From NCBI RefSeq assembly GCF_017313105.1, contig NZ_JAFLND010000002.1:372001-436000 (forward strand): DNA of 64,000 nucleotides. Reading direction: 5' to 3'. The stretch's first letter is position 1. The number at the start of each line of letters is the position of its first letter. This document shows positions 28,426 through 38,547 of the stretch, in pieces. Source of the DNA: [Muricauda] lutisoli (nom. illeg.). GTDB taxonomy: Bacteria; Bacteroidota; Bacteroidia; Flavobacteriales; Flavobacteriaceae. The notes under the pieces were generated by a model that worked only from the letters and a program-made list of their open reading frames with translations, searched no databases and was not told the origin of the DNA. The position numbers and the translations under genes were made by a program.

Positions 28426-31074
28426 TTAGAATCTGTATGTTACACTTGCATTCCAAGTACGTCCGTTTCCGTAGAATACACCGAACGCATCAGTTTGGTT
28501 CAAGTAAGCATTGTTGAACAAGTTGTAAACGTTTGTTCTAATTTCCATTTTGTTCATGCCAAAATCAAACGTGTAAGCTGCAGTCATGTCCAACAAAGTA
28601 TATGCATCCAATTTAGTTGTTTCGTAAGAGTTACCTTCTGCAACAACATCGGCTACATCAACAAACTCATACAAGTTTCTAAAGTGGTTCATATCCAACC
28701 CTACCTCAAATCCATTTGCGAAATCGTAATCTGCATTAAGACCCATGGTGAATTGAGGAGCATTGCTGATCTCAACTCCATCCAAGTTAACATTTCCATC
28801 AAAGAAGTTTGCTGGAAGTGGATCTCCGTTTTGGTCTGTGTAATCACCTATTTCGGCATTGGTAAAGTATGTGTTGTCTCTAAAGTCCCTTGTTCTGTAA
28901 GGAGTGCTTCCAGAGAATACCCAGTCACCATAAGATGTATAAGCACCGACAACCAATCCTTGAGCGGCTCTCCAACGAGCAGTAAGCTCGATACCTTGGT
29001 GCAACTGAGTTACATCTGTTTGCTCACGGTTAACATCTACTTCCGCATCTGTAGCGATATCGATGATGGTGTTACCATTGGCAATAAATCTGTTAGCCCA
29101 TTCAGTTCTGTACAAATCCACTGTGAACTGGAAATCGTAAGTGTTGAATTTATATCCAAGTTCCAAACCAGTGATTTCTTCGTTCTCCACTTCTGGATCA
29201 GCCAACTCTGCTGTACCAGAGAAGATGTTGTCCAAGAATGGTTGACGTGAATAGAAACCAGCATTGGCGTATACAGAGCTCTTTTCGTTAAAGTTATATG
29301 CTCCACCACCTTTTAGGTTGTAACCAAATTTGTTGGCTTTGTCAGATGTTTCAGTGGTTTGGTTACCATTGACATCAGTTGCAAACCTATCTTCTCTTTG
29401 GTAAGATTGGTTGGATATTGCCCCTTGGAAAAATACGGAGAATGCATCCTCTGCGTATTCAATTTGACCGAACATTCCCTGATAGTTGATGTCTTCAGAG
29501 TAATCGTAGTTGATTCTCTCATCTTCGTCAGCGAATTTAGTCAATGTGCTCCATGGATTGATACTGAATGACTCTGTTACAATTCTGTCATCTGGTCTAT
29601 CGTTAGACCATCCGGACAATCCATAAAAATCGGCAACTTGTCTAAAGTGATCTCCTGTGTAGAATCTAAAGTCAGCACCAACATTAAAGCTTAGGTTATC
29701 GTTAAGGTCATGGCTAAAGTTAGATACCATTCCATACCATTGGTGGTTGTTCATGGAAGCACGACGGATATAACCAGCACCATTAGGCGCTCCGTAGTCT
29801 CCACCTATTCCAACAAGAGCATTGTTTGCTCTAATTCCGGCATAATCAATTTGGCCATCAATACCACCTGCTACTGGATAATCCGGCAATCTAACTCTTC
29901 CGTTACCTCTTGGTCCGGTTCCACCACCACGGCCCCAAGAAGCGTAAAGTACGGTTGAAAGGTCGGATTTATCAGAGATATCCCAATCCCAGTTCAAGTT
30001 CATTACCGGCTTGTGGTAGAAGTTTGTTCTTTCAGACTCCAACTCACCTTCATCAAATCCCCAGTGTTGGTTGTATTTTCTTTTGGCTTCAACAACCTCA
30101 AAAGGTTGTGACCAACGTTGCATGTGCCATTGTGGTGCACCAAAAATCAAGAAGTTAAAGTTGTGATCCCCGATAAGTTTACCAACAGAGAAGAAATAGT
30201 TCTGACCCTGTCCTTTGGTTCCTTCAGCAAACTTTCTTTGACCTTGCCAGTGATCCAACATCACTGAGAATCCCCAGCCATTTTCGTTGATTCCTGAGTC
30301 GTAAGAAGCAGTGGTTTTAAAGAAACTGTCGTTACCAACCATGAAACGACCGAAACCGCCTTCACTTTTTTCAGTGGCCTTGGATACGATGTTCACGGTA
30401 CCACCTACAGAAGAAATGGCCAATTTAGAAGAACCAAGACCCCTTTGTACCTGAACAGCATTGGCGATATCTGCCATACCTGCCCAGTTGGACCAGTACA
30501 TTCTTCCATCCTCCATACCGTTGATAGGCTGTCCGTTCAATAGGAAAGCCGTGTTGGTTTGGTCAAAACCTCTCAAGAACATTTGAGAATCACCAAAACC
30601 TGTTTGGTTGGATACGTATACAGAAGGCACGTTTTTCATTACCTCTGGGAATTCCACGTTACCAGCAGAAACAGCTTGTATTTCATCTCTTTTAATGGTA
30701 GTAACGGCAATAGGAGTGCTTCTGTCCTCCTCAAGGTCGATAATACCAGATCCGATTACTACAACTTCTCCCAATTCTTGGGCGTCTGGCATCAATTGAA
30801 TTGAGCCGAGGTCTCCAGTTGAAGTAAATTCAACTTGCTTTCTAATAAAACCGATGTAAGAAATCACCAAGGTGCCAGAGCTTTGGCTTACCTCCAAGGT
30901 AAATTTTCCATCAAAATCCGTAGACGTACCATTTGTAGTACCTTTTACTACCACGCTGGCTCCTGGAAGCGGGCCGCCAAGCTCGCCGTCTACTACAGTA
31001 CCAGTAAGAGTTCCTTGTGAAAACGCCATCGCGGAAACAAAAATAGCCGCAATAGCCAAGTAGATTCTTTTCAT
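28426..31074 (-). CDS. TonB-dependent receptor with carboxypeptidase-like domain
   Basis: Outer-membrane receptor of 882 residues. A signal peptide (about 1-19, ending MAFSQ) is followed by a carboxypeptidase-regulatory-like domain (about 20-95; GTLTGTVVDGELGGPLPGASVVVKG, then TSTDFDGKFTLE), a TonB-box-like GEVVVIG stretch, a plug domain with SQMFLRGFDQTNTAFLLNGQPINGMEDGRMYWSNW-type sequence, and a barrel ending NASVTYRF. The gene stands alone, with its own near-consensus promoter, an 85-base leader and a strong terminator, which suggests high expression. No SusD partner is present. The transported compound is unknown. Confidence 0.93.
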   Translation of the reverse strand: MKRIYLAIAAIFVSAMAFSQGTLTGTVVDGELGGPLPGASVVVKGTTNGTSTDFDGKFTLEVSQSSGTLVISYIGFIRKQVEFTSTGDLGSIQLMPDAQELGEVVVIGSGIIDLEEDRSTPIAVTTIKRDEIQAVSAGNVEFPEVMKNVPSVYVSNQTGFGDSQMFLRGFDQTNTAFLLNGQPINGMEDGRMYWSNWAGMADIANAVQVQRGLGSSKLAISSVGGTVNIVSKATEKSEGGFGRFMVGNDSFFKTTASYDSGINENGWGFSVMLDHWQGQRKFAEGTKGQGQNYFFSVGKLIGDHNFNFLIFGAPQWHMQRWSQPFEVVEAKRKYNQHWGFDEGELESERTNFYHKPVMNLNWDWDISDKSDLSTVLYASWGRGGGTGPRGNGRVRLPDYPVAGGIDGQIDYAGIRANNALVGIGGDYGAPNGAGYIRRASMNNHQWYGMVSNFSHDLNDNLSFNVGADFRFYTGDHFRQVADFYGLSGWSNDRPDDRIVTESFSINPWSTLTKFADEDERINYDYSEDINYQGMFGQIEYAEDAFSVFFQGAISNQSYQREDRFATDVNGNQTTETSDKANKFGYNLKGGGAYNFNEKSSVYANAGFYSRQPFLDNIFSGTAELADPEVENEEITGLELGYKFNTYDFQFTVDLYRTEWANRFIANGNTIIDIATDAEVDVNREQTDVTQLHQGIELTARWRAAQGLVVGAYTSYGDWVFSGSTPYRTRDFRDNTYFTNAEIGDYTDQNGDPLPANFFDGNVNLDGVEISNAPQFTMGLNADYDFANGFEVGLDMNHFRNLYEFVDVADVVAEGNSYETTKLDAYTLLDMTAAYTFDFGMNKMEIRTNVYNLFNNAYLNQTDAFGVFYGNGRTWNASVTYRF

Positions 31075-31158
31075 TTAATCAGTGTTTAAGTGTTTAATTA
31101 GCCCTGCAAATGTGATTCATTTTTGACACACTGGCATTAAGCCAAAGTTAAAATCATG

Positions 31159-31191
31159 CAAATATACTTAACACTAAATTAACAAAACAAA
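31159..31191 (-). promoter_or_regulatory. Near-consensus Bacteroidota promoter for the TonB receptor
   Basis: On the minus strand TATATTTG (31159-31166) is a perfect -7 element; TTTG -33 elements lie 16 bases (31183-31186) and 21 bases (31188-31191) upstream. The leader is about 85 bases and contains tandem TTAAACAC copies before the start codon. Confidence 0.7.
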
Positions 31192-31245
31192 TCATCTGAA
31201 AGACAATTGTTTAGAGTTTTTAAAAGGTTTTAAACAGTTGGTAAT

Positions 31246-32883
31246 TTACTCCTTAAAAAAATGCAAAAGGTTCAATGTGGAACTATCGTGTTTACCGATT
31301 TCTGAATTTTCGATATCCCCCAAAATATTTTTGGCCAGTTGTTTGCCCAATTCAACCCCCCATTGATCGTAGCTAAAGATGTTCCAAATTACACCCTGCA
31401 CAAATATTTTATGCTCGTATAGTGCAATAAGGGCACCTAAACTTTTTGGGGTCAATTTGTCAATCAATATCGTGTTGGTAGGCTTGTTTCCTTCGAAGAT
31501 TTTAAAAGGAAGCAGTTTTTCGAGCTCTTCACCGGACAACCCTTGTGATTCCAGTTCTTGTTTTACTTCATCCGCTGTTTTACCGTTCATCAAAGCTTCG
31601 GTCTGGGCAAAAAAGTTTGCCATCAATTTATTGTGATGGTCCACATCACCGTGCAAAGACTTCTTGTAGCCGATAAAATCGGTTGGAATCAATTTAGTTC
31701 CTTGGTGAATCAATTGGAAGAAGGCATGTTGGGAATTAGTTCCCGGTTCTCCCCAAATAATGGTGCCGGTTTCGTAACCCACTCTATTTCCAGATCTATC
31801 CATACTTTTTCCATTACTTTCCATAATACCTTGTTGTAGGTATGCAGAAAAACGATGCAAGTATTGGGTATATGGAATTATGGCTTCAGTCTCTGCCTTG
31901 TAAAAATTATTATACCAAACGCTGATAAGCCCAAGTATTACCGGAATGTTTTTTTCAAACGAAGTTTCTTTAAAGTGCGTATCCATTTCATGGGCCCCAT
32001 CCAAAAGGGCCTCGAAATTCTCGTAGCCCACAGAAAGTGCAATGGACAAGCCAACCGCGCTCCAAAGCGAGAATCTCCCACCGACCCAATCCCACATGGG
32101 GAATACATTTTCATCCGCAATACCAAACTCCTTGATTTTTTCAAGGTTAGTGGATACCGCTACAAAATGATCGGCCACATCCTTCTCTGTTCCTGTTTGC
32201 AAAAACCATTTTTTAATGGTCAGGGCGTTACTCAAGGTTTCTTGTGTAGTGAAAGATTTGGAAACAATAACGAAAAGCGTGGTCTCTGGATCAAGTTCTT
32301 TCAAGACTTCATGCACCAAATCACCATCCACATTGCTCACAAAATGGGTTTTTAAATCATTTTGATAGAATTTCAATGCTTCGGTCACCATTACAGGGCC
32401 CAAATCCGATCCTCCGATTCCAATATTTACGATATCCGTAAATGCTTTGCCCGTATGCCCTTTTCTTTCGCCTGAAATAATTGCTTCGGAAAAGGTTTTT
32501 ATTTTTTCTTTGACTTCAAATACCTCATCAACAATATTGACTCCATCCACCAAAACGCTATCACCTTTTTTGGCCCGCAAAGCGGTATGCAGCACAGCTC
32601 TACCTTCGGTTTGATTGATGAGCTCCCCTCCAAAGTAACTTTTTATGGCTCTTTTAAGTCCTACTTCTTCGGCCAGTTCCAACAACAGCTTTATGGTTTC
32701 GTCAGTAACCCTGTTCTTTGAGTAGTCAACTAAAAAATCGTTCCAAAGAAGTGATAAATTTTTCCCTCTATCCTCTTCTTTTGAAAAGAGTTCCCTTAAA
32801 TGTACGTCTTTGGTCTGTTGATAGTGTTGCTGAAGTTTATTCCAGGCATTAGTTGTAGTAGGATTGATTGTGGGTAGCGACAT
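31246..32883 (-). CDS. pgi: Glucose-6-phosphate isomerase
   Basis: Interconverts glucose 6-phosphate and fructose 6-phosphate in glycolysis and gluconeogenesis. The 545-residue length matches the long form. The PGI signatures are present: [14 protein letters not shown] in the sugar-phosphate site, [10 protein letters not shown], and the block [28 protein letters not shown]; a [15 protein letters not shown] C-terminus follows. The start overlaps the stop of the M23 peptidase gene (TAATG), so pgi is the last gene of an operon DUF3108 - tryptophan-dioxygenase-like - M23 - pgi. A central metabolic gene at the end of an envelope-related operon is unexpected and may reflect only gene packing. Confidence 0.97.
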   Translation of the reverse strand: MSLPTINPTTTNAWNKLQQHYQQTKDVHLRELFSKEEDRGKNLSLLWNDFLVDYSKNRVTDETIKLLLELAEEVGLKRAIKSYFGGELINQTEGRAVLHTALRAKKGDSVLVDGVNIVDEVFEVKEKIKTFSEAIISGERKGHTGKAFTDIVNIGIGGSDLGPVMVTEALKFYQNDLKTHFVSNVDGDLVHEVLKELDPETTLFVIVSKSFTTQETLSNALTIKKWFLQTGTEKDVADHFVAVSTNLEKIKEFGIADENVFPMWDWVGGRFSLWSAVGLSIALSVGYENFEALLDGAHEMDTHFKETSFEKNIPVILGLISVWYNNFYKAETEAIIPYTQYLHRFSAYLQQGIMESNGKSMDRSGNRVGYETGTIIWGEPGTNSQHAFFQLIHQGTKLIPTDFIGYKKSLHGDVDHHNKLMANFFAQTEALMNGKTADEVKQELESQGLSGEELEKLLPFKIFEGNKPTNTILIDKLTPKSLGALIALYEHKIFVQGVIWNIFSYDQWGVELGKQLAKNILGDIENSEIGKHDSSTLNLLHFFKE

Positions 32884-34163
32884 TACTGGGTGTATGATAT
32901 TAAGGTTTCTTCGGGTTCTGTTGGGGTTGGATCTAAAAATTCTATGCAGTCCAATTGTTCTTTTAAAGGAGAAATATGTGCTAAATAGTCGGTACGCAAC
33001 GAATCTGCTATGGGTTCTGCCGCAGGCAGTTTTTCCTTAAGAGGGTCCACTTGCCTACCGTTCTTCCAAAAGCGATAGCATACGTGAGGTCCGCCGGTGT
33101 TACCGGTCATACCGACCCATCCAATAACATCGCCTTGTCGCACAAACTCGCCTCTTTTAACCTTTTGGGCTTTCATATGGAGGTATTGTGTGCTGTACGT
33201 CCCGTTGTGTTTGATCTTTACATACTTTCCGTTCCCACCTCTTCGAGTAGATTCCGTTACGGTTCCATCGGCAGTTGCAACGATTGGTGTACCAATGTCC
33301 GCTGCGTAATCCGTTCCTTTGTGAGGCCTTACTTTGTAACCGTAGTAGGCTATCCTACGCTTAAGATTGTACCTGGAGGACAATCTATAACCAAATTTGA
33401 TGGGCGCTCTTAAAAAGGTACTTCTTAAATTATTGGCATCTTGATCAAAGTAATCCAAAATTTTGTTGGTAGTGTCAGCTACATAAGGAAAGGCATATAC
33501 CGTTCTTCCCTTGTGCTCAAAAAGTGCGGCTTTAATGGGGCCTCTTCCTGCATAAACGGTATCATTGATATAGCGTTCATCAAAGACTACTTTAAACTTG
33601 TCTCCTTTTTCCAAACGGAAAAAGTCAATCGTCCATGCATAAATCTCCGACAGACCTATAGTTACACCATAGTCCACGCCCAAATTGTCCATGGCTTCAG
33701 AAAGACTACTGTTGATTACTCCACCAACTTCACGTTCCCTAAGTGTAACTTCTTTTTTATTTTTATAAGCAACTGCAGAGTCGCGTAAATCAACAACTGT
33801 ATAATTTATCCTATCGTTTTGATAGATAAAAACTTCGGCCACTTCACTGGTATCCTTTGATTTAAGGATGAGGTATGGCTTGCCCACCATAATTTTGCGA
33901 ACATCGAAAGTATCGCGATAATTTTCTGAAATGGCAGCGATTTTTGGGTAATCCACCTTGTTTTTGAGCATGAGTTCACCAAAGCTATCGCCCCTCCGAA
34001 CGGTATCGCGTACTACCTTGAATTCATCTAGATTAAAGCCGTAGTGAAGCTCTGGCAACTTTTCAATAGGTTCTGCCTTTGCTACCTCCTTAACCGGTTC
34101 CTTAGTTTGTTTGCATGATGCCAGCACGGCCAGCACCACAATTGCCCCAATAATTTTCCGCAT
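32883..34163 (-). CDS. M23-family peptidase lipoprotein
   Basis: Predicted cell-wall hydrolase of 426 residues anchored by Cys17 (signal ends VLASC). The N-terminal part (about 35-150) contains LysM-like/OapA-like sequence, including [18 protein letters not shown]. The LytM domain follows: zinc ligands His281 and Asp285 in HKGTD, and His329 in YLHM. The final HxH motif reads His-Val-Cys (360-362), so the expected third zinc ligand is a cysteine. I remember this variant from other Bacteroidota; it may still bind zinc or mark a non-catalytic regulator of amidases. The start at 34163 gives a clean lipobox and avoids overlap with the upstream gene. pgi overlaps its stop. Confidence 0.88.
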   Translation of the reverse strand: MRKIIGAIVVLAVLASCKQTKEPVKEVAKAEPIEKLPELHYGFNLDEFKVVRDTVRRGDSFGELMLKNKVDYPKIAAISENYRDTFDVRKIMVGKPYLILKSKDTSEVAEVFIYQNDRINYTVVDLRDSAVAYKNKKEVTLREREVGGVINSSLSEAMDNLGVDYGVTIGLSEIYAWTIDFFRLEKGDKFKVVFDERYINDTVYAGRGPIKAALFEHKGRTVYAFPYVADTTNKILDYFDQDANNLRSTFLRAPIKFGYRLSSRYNLKRRIAYYGYKVRPHKGTDYAADIGTPIVATADGTVTESTRRGGNGKYVKIKHNGTYSTQYLHMKAQKVKRGEFVRQGDVIGWVGMTGNTGGPHVCYRFWKNGRQVDPLKEKLPAAEPIADSLRTDYLAHISPLKEQLDCIEFLDPTPTEPEETLISYTQ

Positions 34164-34182
34164 CGTTCTTCTATTCCTTGTT

Positions 34183-35145
34183 TTATTTTTTGTCGGGATT
34201 AAAAACATGGTCTACCCATTGTTTGCCCCATGTATCCAACTCTTCTTTGGTATGCAAAGTTGGGAAAAAAATTATTTTCTGGAAACTTGGCGGTAAATAC
34301 TCCTTCCAGTTGGTACCACCAGTCGCCTCAACATCTTTGCCCTCTCTTGCCAAATATCTGTGTGCCGACCCCATATGCATCAACGGCCAATTTACATTAG
34401 CGTTCAAATCTAACTCTTTTAACGCTGAAATCAACTCTTCATTGTTTTTGGATGTTTCGGGCAGCTGAAGATATTTTTGATATACGGTACTGTCTTTCAC
34501 TTGGTTGGCTATGCGTAGAAGTCTTGGCGTATACCTAACCTCAAACTGTTTTAGGGTAAGGGTTTTTTCTCCTGTAGCCAAATCGGTAGCACCTTTTTTC
34601 CAATAAACATGCTCAAATAGTTCTTCTATGTTGTTTTCAGACGAAAACGAACCCCTGTCGGACGGATGTACCATATTTTCCAATGGAGTCGCATAAAATT
34701 CTATCATTCTATACTGTACTGACTGAAACCCACTAGCTGGAAGCAATGCCATACGGTACCTCAGAAACTGTTCCCGCTCCATACCCTTGATCATTATACT
34801 AAAGGAAGATATAAGCGCTTTAAAATAACTGTTGATCCGACGAACTTTTTCTATAAAAAAAGTAACATCCTGGGATTTGTCCTCCACAATCTGTTTTTCT
34901 TCGTGGAGGATGAGTTTAAAGTACAGCTCTGTAATTTGGTGGTACATGATGAAGATTTCCTCATCAGGAAAATGTGTCCGTGGCACTTGGAGGCTTAACA
35001 GTGTGTCCAAATGGATGTAATCCCAGTAAGTAAGATATCTTTCGTAGAGAAGTCCATCCAGATAAGAGCTAAGGTCCTGGCCCGAGTTTTTGTACTTCTC
35101 CTCTAGCTTGTTGATTTGGGAAGCGATTTTTGCGTCCTTATCCAT
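34183..35145 (-). CDS. Tryptophan 2,3-dioxygenase family protein
   Basis: Haem protein of 320 residues in the TDO family, whose members open the indole ring of tryptophan to N-formylkynurenine. Family stretches are YWDYIHLDTLLSLQ, FIMYHQITELYFKLILHE (with the His that contacts the substrate indole), ASGFQSVQYRMIEF (with the carboxylate-binding Arg) and, near the C-terminus, SAHRYLAREG (candidate axial haem His) followed by the EATGGTNW loop. These agree with active TDOs apart from a one-residue shorter spacing between the haem His and the TGG loop. No other kynurenine-pathway gene is in the window. It sits in an operon between DUF3108 and M23 peptidase genes. The ATG at 35145 is preferred over 35283, which would overlap DUF3108. 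Confidence 0.85.
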   Translation of the reverse strand: MDKDAKIASQINKLEEKYKNSGQDLSSYLDGLLYERYLTYWDYIHLDTLLSLQVPRTHFPDEEIFIMYHQITELYFKLILHEEKQIVEDKSQDVTFFIEKVRRINSYFKALISSFSIMIKGMEREQFLRYRMALLPASGFQSVQYRMIEFYATPLENMVHPSDRGSFSSENNIEELFEHVYWKKGATDLATGEKTLTLKQFEVRYTPRLLRIANQVKDSTVYQKYLQLPETSKNNEELISALKELDLNANVNWPLMHMGSAHRYLAREGKDVEATGGTNWKEYLPPSFQKIIFFPTLHTKEELDTWGKQWVDHVFNPDKK

Positions 35146-35156
35146 TAATGCCGATA

Positions 35157-35939
35157 CTAATTCATTATTATTTTGAACTGGTTCTTTAATCCGTTGTAAG
35201 CATCCAAATCTGCCTTTAACGATCCCACGGCCAAATCTGCCTTTATTCGAATAGGTATTTTGTTCCAGTCGTTCGAAACCCAAAGAGTAAGGCTCTCTTT
35301 CTCCTTGAATACACGGCCGGACTGAACCAAAGGCCTAAATTTAAGACATTCCACCTTTCCAAACTTCGTCCTGAGGATTTCTTTTCCCAAATATTTTAAC
35401 TGAAACGTAAAAATCCCATCATCATCAAAAAGCATATCCAGTATTATGGATTCCCCCTCTTCAAATTTTTCAAGATTATAGTTGCTCCTTAAATAGTAAG
35501 ACGCAGAAATCAAATCCTGTATTTTGTCGTGGATGGCTATGTCCTTTTCTGTGCCGTTCTTATTATCGATCAATAAAGCTGTATCTTCTTTGTAGTCGAA
35601 CTCTATTTCTATATCCTTGGTGTATCCACCTTCATCAATTTTTCGAATAAACTTATAAGGTTTCCCATGTTCGCGGTCAAAATAACTTTCGTAGGTGTCA
35701 TCGACCTTAAAAAAAATGCTTGCAAAACCCGTCGTCTTGCCTTTTCCCACCACATGATAAACAGGAACCTCATCAAGCTTACTGGAAGTCAAATGCATAG
35801 TTGCGTAGCTTGCATTAAGGAAGCCATAGTGAATTCTGAATTTGAGCCATTCCCCCGGTTTAAAGGCCGGTCGTAAACTCTGACCCATTACCGGCATTGC
35901 CAATAAAAGCAGAAGTAAGGGCATCAATATCTTTTTCAT
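35157..35939 (-). CDS. DUF3108 domain exported protein
   Basis: Periplasmic protein of 260 residues with a signal peptide (about 1-20, ending PVMGQ) and a DUF3108 domain: FKPGEWLKFRIHYGFLNASYATMHL opens it, and later ASIFFKVDDTYESYFD and GKVECLKFRPLVQSGRVFKEKESLTLWVSNDWNKIPIRI are typical stretches. DUF3108 proteins are beta-rich and of unknown function, often beside envelope biogenesis genes. An ATG two codons upstream (35945) is equally possible. It is the first gene of the four-gene operon that runs to pgi; a strong palindromic terminator upstream isolates it from the patatin gene. Confidence 0.85.
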   Translation of the reverse strand: MKKILMPLLLLLLAMPVMGQSLRPAFKPGEWLKFRIHYGFLNASYATMHLTSSKLDEVPVYHVVGKGKTTGFASIFFKVDDTYESYFDREHGKPYKFIRKIDEGGYTKDIEIEFDYKEDTALLIDNKNGTEKDIAIHDKIQDLISASYYLRSNYNLEKFEEGESIILDMLFDDDGIFTFQLKYLGKEILRTKFGKVECLKFRPLVQSGRVFKEKESLTLWVSNDWNKIPIRIKADLAVGSLKADLDAYNGLKNQFKIIMN

Positions 35940-35945
35940 AAACAA

Positions 35946-36276
35946 TTTTATTGGTATAAAATTAATAAAATCACTTTAGGGGCTATGCTGTTCACATATA
36001 CTTAAACAAAACTTATTCCAAAATAGTATAAACAAAAAAAAGCCCAGTCTCGAGACTGGGCTTTTCCTAAATAACCAACCAAACTTTAAATTATGAAAAA
36101 CCAATACTTAAAGTTATAAGGGAACCACCCCTTATGTGGGTCAAAGATAAGGCAAGGTTTTGTGGCTAAAAGTGTTTTTAACGGACTTTAACTAAACACC
36201 AATTAAATTGATTGGTTTTAGTCGTTTTTTTGACAAATTATTAAGAGAATTAACCTTTTGGATATAAAGATTTTTA
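35946..36276. other. Gene-free spacer with terminator, nine-codon ORF and hairpin
   Basis: This 331-base spacer separates the patatin gene from the DUF3108 operon. It holds the perfect terminator palindrome at 36038-36065; a nine-codon plus-strand ORF (36093-36119, MKNQYLKL); and a perfect ATAAGGG/CCCTTAT hairpin (36116-36122 and 36129-36135) overlapping its end. The plus-strand direction leads into the antisense of the patatin gene, so the mini-ORF has no gene to lead. It may be a relic of a lost leader. No larger gene is seen. Confidence 0.45.
36038..36065. terminator. Perfect palindromic terminator
   Basis: AAAAGCCCAGTCTC and its exact reverse complement (28 bases in all) make a hairpin usable on either strand, preceded by eight A and ending in TTTT. 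On the minus strand it would stop patatin transcripts before the DUF3108 operon. Confidence 0.85.
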
Positions 36277-38544
36277 TTAAAACCAATATCCCAGACTAAC
36301 GAAAAAGTTTCCATCTTTTGTTTCCGGGCTCCAAGAATAATACAATTGTATCGGGCCCAAGAACGATTCAAAACCATATCCAACTCCATACCCAGAAAAA
36401 CTAGGTTCCTTGAACCAATCCCCGGTCCTAAAAAGGTCATCGGCAATATTCGCATAATTTGCATTAAGGAGCATATGGTGCTTAGGTGCAAAACGGTAAT
36501 CCAAGCGTCCATATGTTTTTATAAAACTATTTCCTGGAAGACTAAGGAAATCATACCCCATAAAGGGTACAAAATTATTGACAAAATCGTTGCCAAACCC
36601 ACCCAAAGCAAAGTCAAAAGAGGTTACTGGTGAGGTGCCCAGTTTAAAACCTCCATTGGTTTCCAGCTGCAAAGTCAAATTTGGCACTACAGAAAATGCT
36701 CCTCCAAATGTTGCTTTTGCTATTGCAAACTGAGTAAAATTATCCGTGTAGTCGGAAGACAGGCCGTAAAAATGAAAGTCGCCGTCGAACAACAATCCTC
36801 TAGTGGGAAAATATTTATCGTCATAAGTGTCCAACTTTATTTGGGAGTATGCGTTAAGGTAGTTGGAGTTTTCAAAAGTGGTACGTTGATTGGAGCTTGA
36901 GATATTGCCATCGGTTTCCGATGCTACTTGATTCAATGTTCTGGTACTGTATTTGAGAAATTTGTGTTCCGCTCCTATGATAAAGGCAAATTCTTCCTGT
37001 ATTACTGTTTGCAGATACACTTGATTGGTTAAATCGGTAACATCCATGTTTATCCTTTGAATGTTAGGGTCCGCAGGAATATTAAAGTTACTTTGTATCA
37101 GTGAAAAATCGGTGTCGGCATCAAAATTTGTCAATTTTGAGTTTATTCCAAAACTCCAATAATATCCTTTGTCCAGATAATACTGCATATTATACCTAAT
37201 GTGATCTCCCAAGATAAAATCGAATGAAGCCACATCATCTTTCATTAAAAAATTTTTCTTGGTGAGATTTATAAGCGCAGCGCTTTTGTACAGGTCATCA
37301 TAATGTGCGGACATTTTAATGAACATCTTGGTCGGGTTCTCTTTAAGTTTCAAAATCAAATCCGTACCCAGTCCATTGGATACCAGATCGTATCGAATTG
37401 CCTTAAAGTTTCCTGTGGCCGAAAGATTGCTCATTCCCTGTCTTAAATCGTCAAAAGAAATTTTTTCAGCCAAGTTGAACCTTAGTTTTCCTTTGATGTA
37501 TCCCCTGGTATATTGATCGTTCCCTTCGAGAATCATTCTGTTTATGGTCAAGCTATCTGCCATTTCAACCCTTTTCCTTGGTCTTGGCGTCCCATTTTGT
37601 CTTTTGGCCAATTGTTTTAATTCTTCCAATTTACCTTGGGCCGCTTCTTCACCACTTTTCACGATCTGTGTTCCTTTGTCAAAGGCTATTACGGAAAACT
37701 CATCAATATTGGGCCTTATATAGATGTCGGTTTCCTTTGACTTCTTCTTCATATCGTTGACAGTACGGTAATTGTTGATCTGCAACAATATTTCCGTAGC
37801 ACTGGACAGCGACTCGCGTGTGGCTAAATCGTGTTGCACATCAACCCCAATGATGATGTCCGCCCCCATACTTTTTACTCGGTCAATGGGATAATTGTTC
37901 ACCACACCCCCATCAATCAAAATTTGGCCATCTATCTCTGCCGGTTCAAACAATGAAGGAAATGTTCCGCTGGCCACAATAGCTTCGGGCAGGTAGCCTT
38001 TATCCAACAAGATTTCTTCTCCTGTTTCTACATTGGTGGCCATACACAAAAAAGGTATTGGCAATTTTTTAAAATCCTGAATATCCTTTACATGGAAAAG
38101 TAACTGTACCAAAAGATTATAGATGTTCTGTCCCCCTGAAATGGCTTGTGGAAAGGATATCTTAAAGTTTTCGAAGGGGAGTGAAAGTGCATATCGCTCA
38201 GAATCCTCTTTTTCATAAAATGTTTTGGCGCTACGCGGCACGTTATCCTGGATCAAGTCGGTGAAATCGGTACTCCTAAAAATGGAATCCAATTGCTGTG
38301 CAGTATATCCCGAAGCATACAAAGCGCCAACAATGGCCCCCATACTTGTTCCCCCTATATAATCTATTTTTACTCCAGCTTCCTCAATAACCTTTAATGC
38401 ACCAATATGGGCCAAACCTTTTGCACCTCCGCCGCTTAGGACCAGCCCCACTTTTGGCGGGCTGCCTTCCGAGGTGTTTTGAGCATTTGCCACCGTAGCC
38501 AGTAAGGCAAATAAGATTGATATGGTTATTATGATATTTCGCAT
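36277..38544 (-). CDS. Patatin-like phospholipase fused to Omp85-type barrel
   Basis: Surface or periplasmic lipase of 755 residues. A signal peptide (about 1-21) is followed by a patatin domain (about 32-225) with the oxyanion GGGAKG (38-43), the nucleophile Ser67 in GGTSMGA and Asp211 in IDGGVV, giving a complete Ser-Asp dyad. Residues about 330-410 look like one POTRA domain (INRMILEGNDQYTRGYIKGKLRF), and the rest forms a 16-strand-type barrel ending in YWF. This is the architecture of PlpD-type (type Vd) autotransporters, so the lipase may be presented at the surface by its own barrel. The start is three bases after the stop of uvrC, so the two are cotranscribed. The phospholipid substrate is inferred from the family. 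Confidence 0.92.
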   Translation of the reverse strand: MRNIIITISILFALLATVANAQNTSEGSPPKVGLVLSGGGAKGLAHIGALKVIEEAGVKIDYIGGTSMGAIVGALYASGYTAQQLDSIFRSTDFTDLIQDNVPRSAKTFYEKEDSERYALSLPFENFKISFPQAISGGQNIYNLLVQLLFHVKDIQDFKKLPIPFLCMATNVETGEEILLDKGYLPEAIVASGTFPSLFEPAEIDGQILIDGGVVNNYPIDRVKSMGADIIIGVDVQHDLATRESLSSATEILLQINNYRTVNDMKKKSKETDIYIRPNIDEFSVIAFDKGTQIVKSGEEAAQGKLEELKQLAKRQNGTPRPRKRVEMADSLTINRMILEGNDQYTRGYIKGKLRFNLAEKISFDDLRQGMSNLSATGNFKAIRYDLVSNGLGTDLILKLKENPTKMFIKMSAHYDDLYKSAALINLTKKNFLMKDDVASFDFILGDHIRYNMQYYLDKGYYWSFGINSKLTNFDADTDFSLIQSNFNIPADPNIQRINMDVTDLTNQVYLQTVIQEEFAFIIGAEHKFLKYSTRTLNQVASETDGNISSSNQRTTFENSNYLNAYSQIKLDTYDDKYFPTRGLLFDGDFHFYGLSSDYTDNFTQFAIAKATFGGAFSVVPNLTLQLETNGGFKLGTSPVTSFDFALGGFGNDFVNNFVPFMGYDFLSLPGNSFIKTYGRLDYRFAPKHHMLLNANYANIADDLFRTGDWFKEPSFSGYGVGYGFESFLGPIQLYYSWSPETKDGNFFVSLGYWF

Positions 38545-38547
38545 TGC

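Noticed and set aside
28495..29250. Plus-strand ORF of 251 codons
   Set aside because: It is antisense to the TonB receptor barrel, has no family resemblance and shows the Cys/Val/Ile-rich composition typical of a reverse-strand shadow.
31084..31099. Tandem GTGTTTAA copies in the TonB receptor leader
   Set aside because: Only two 8-base units in AT-rich sequence; too short to claim as a functional repeat.
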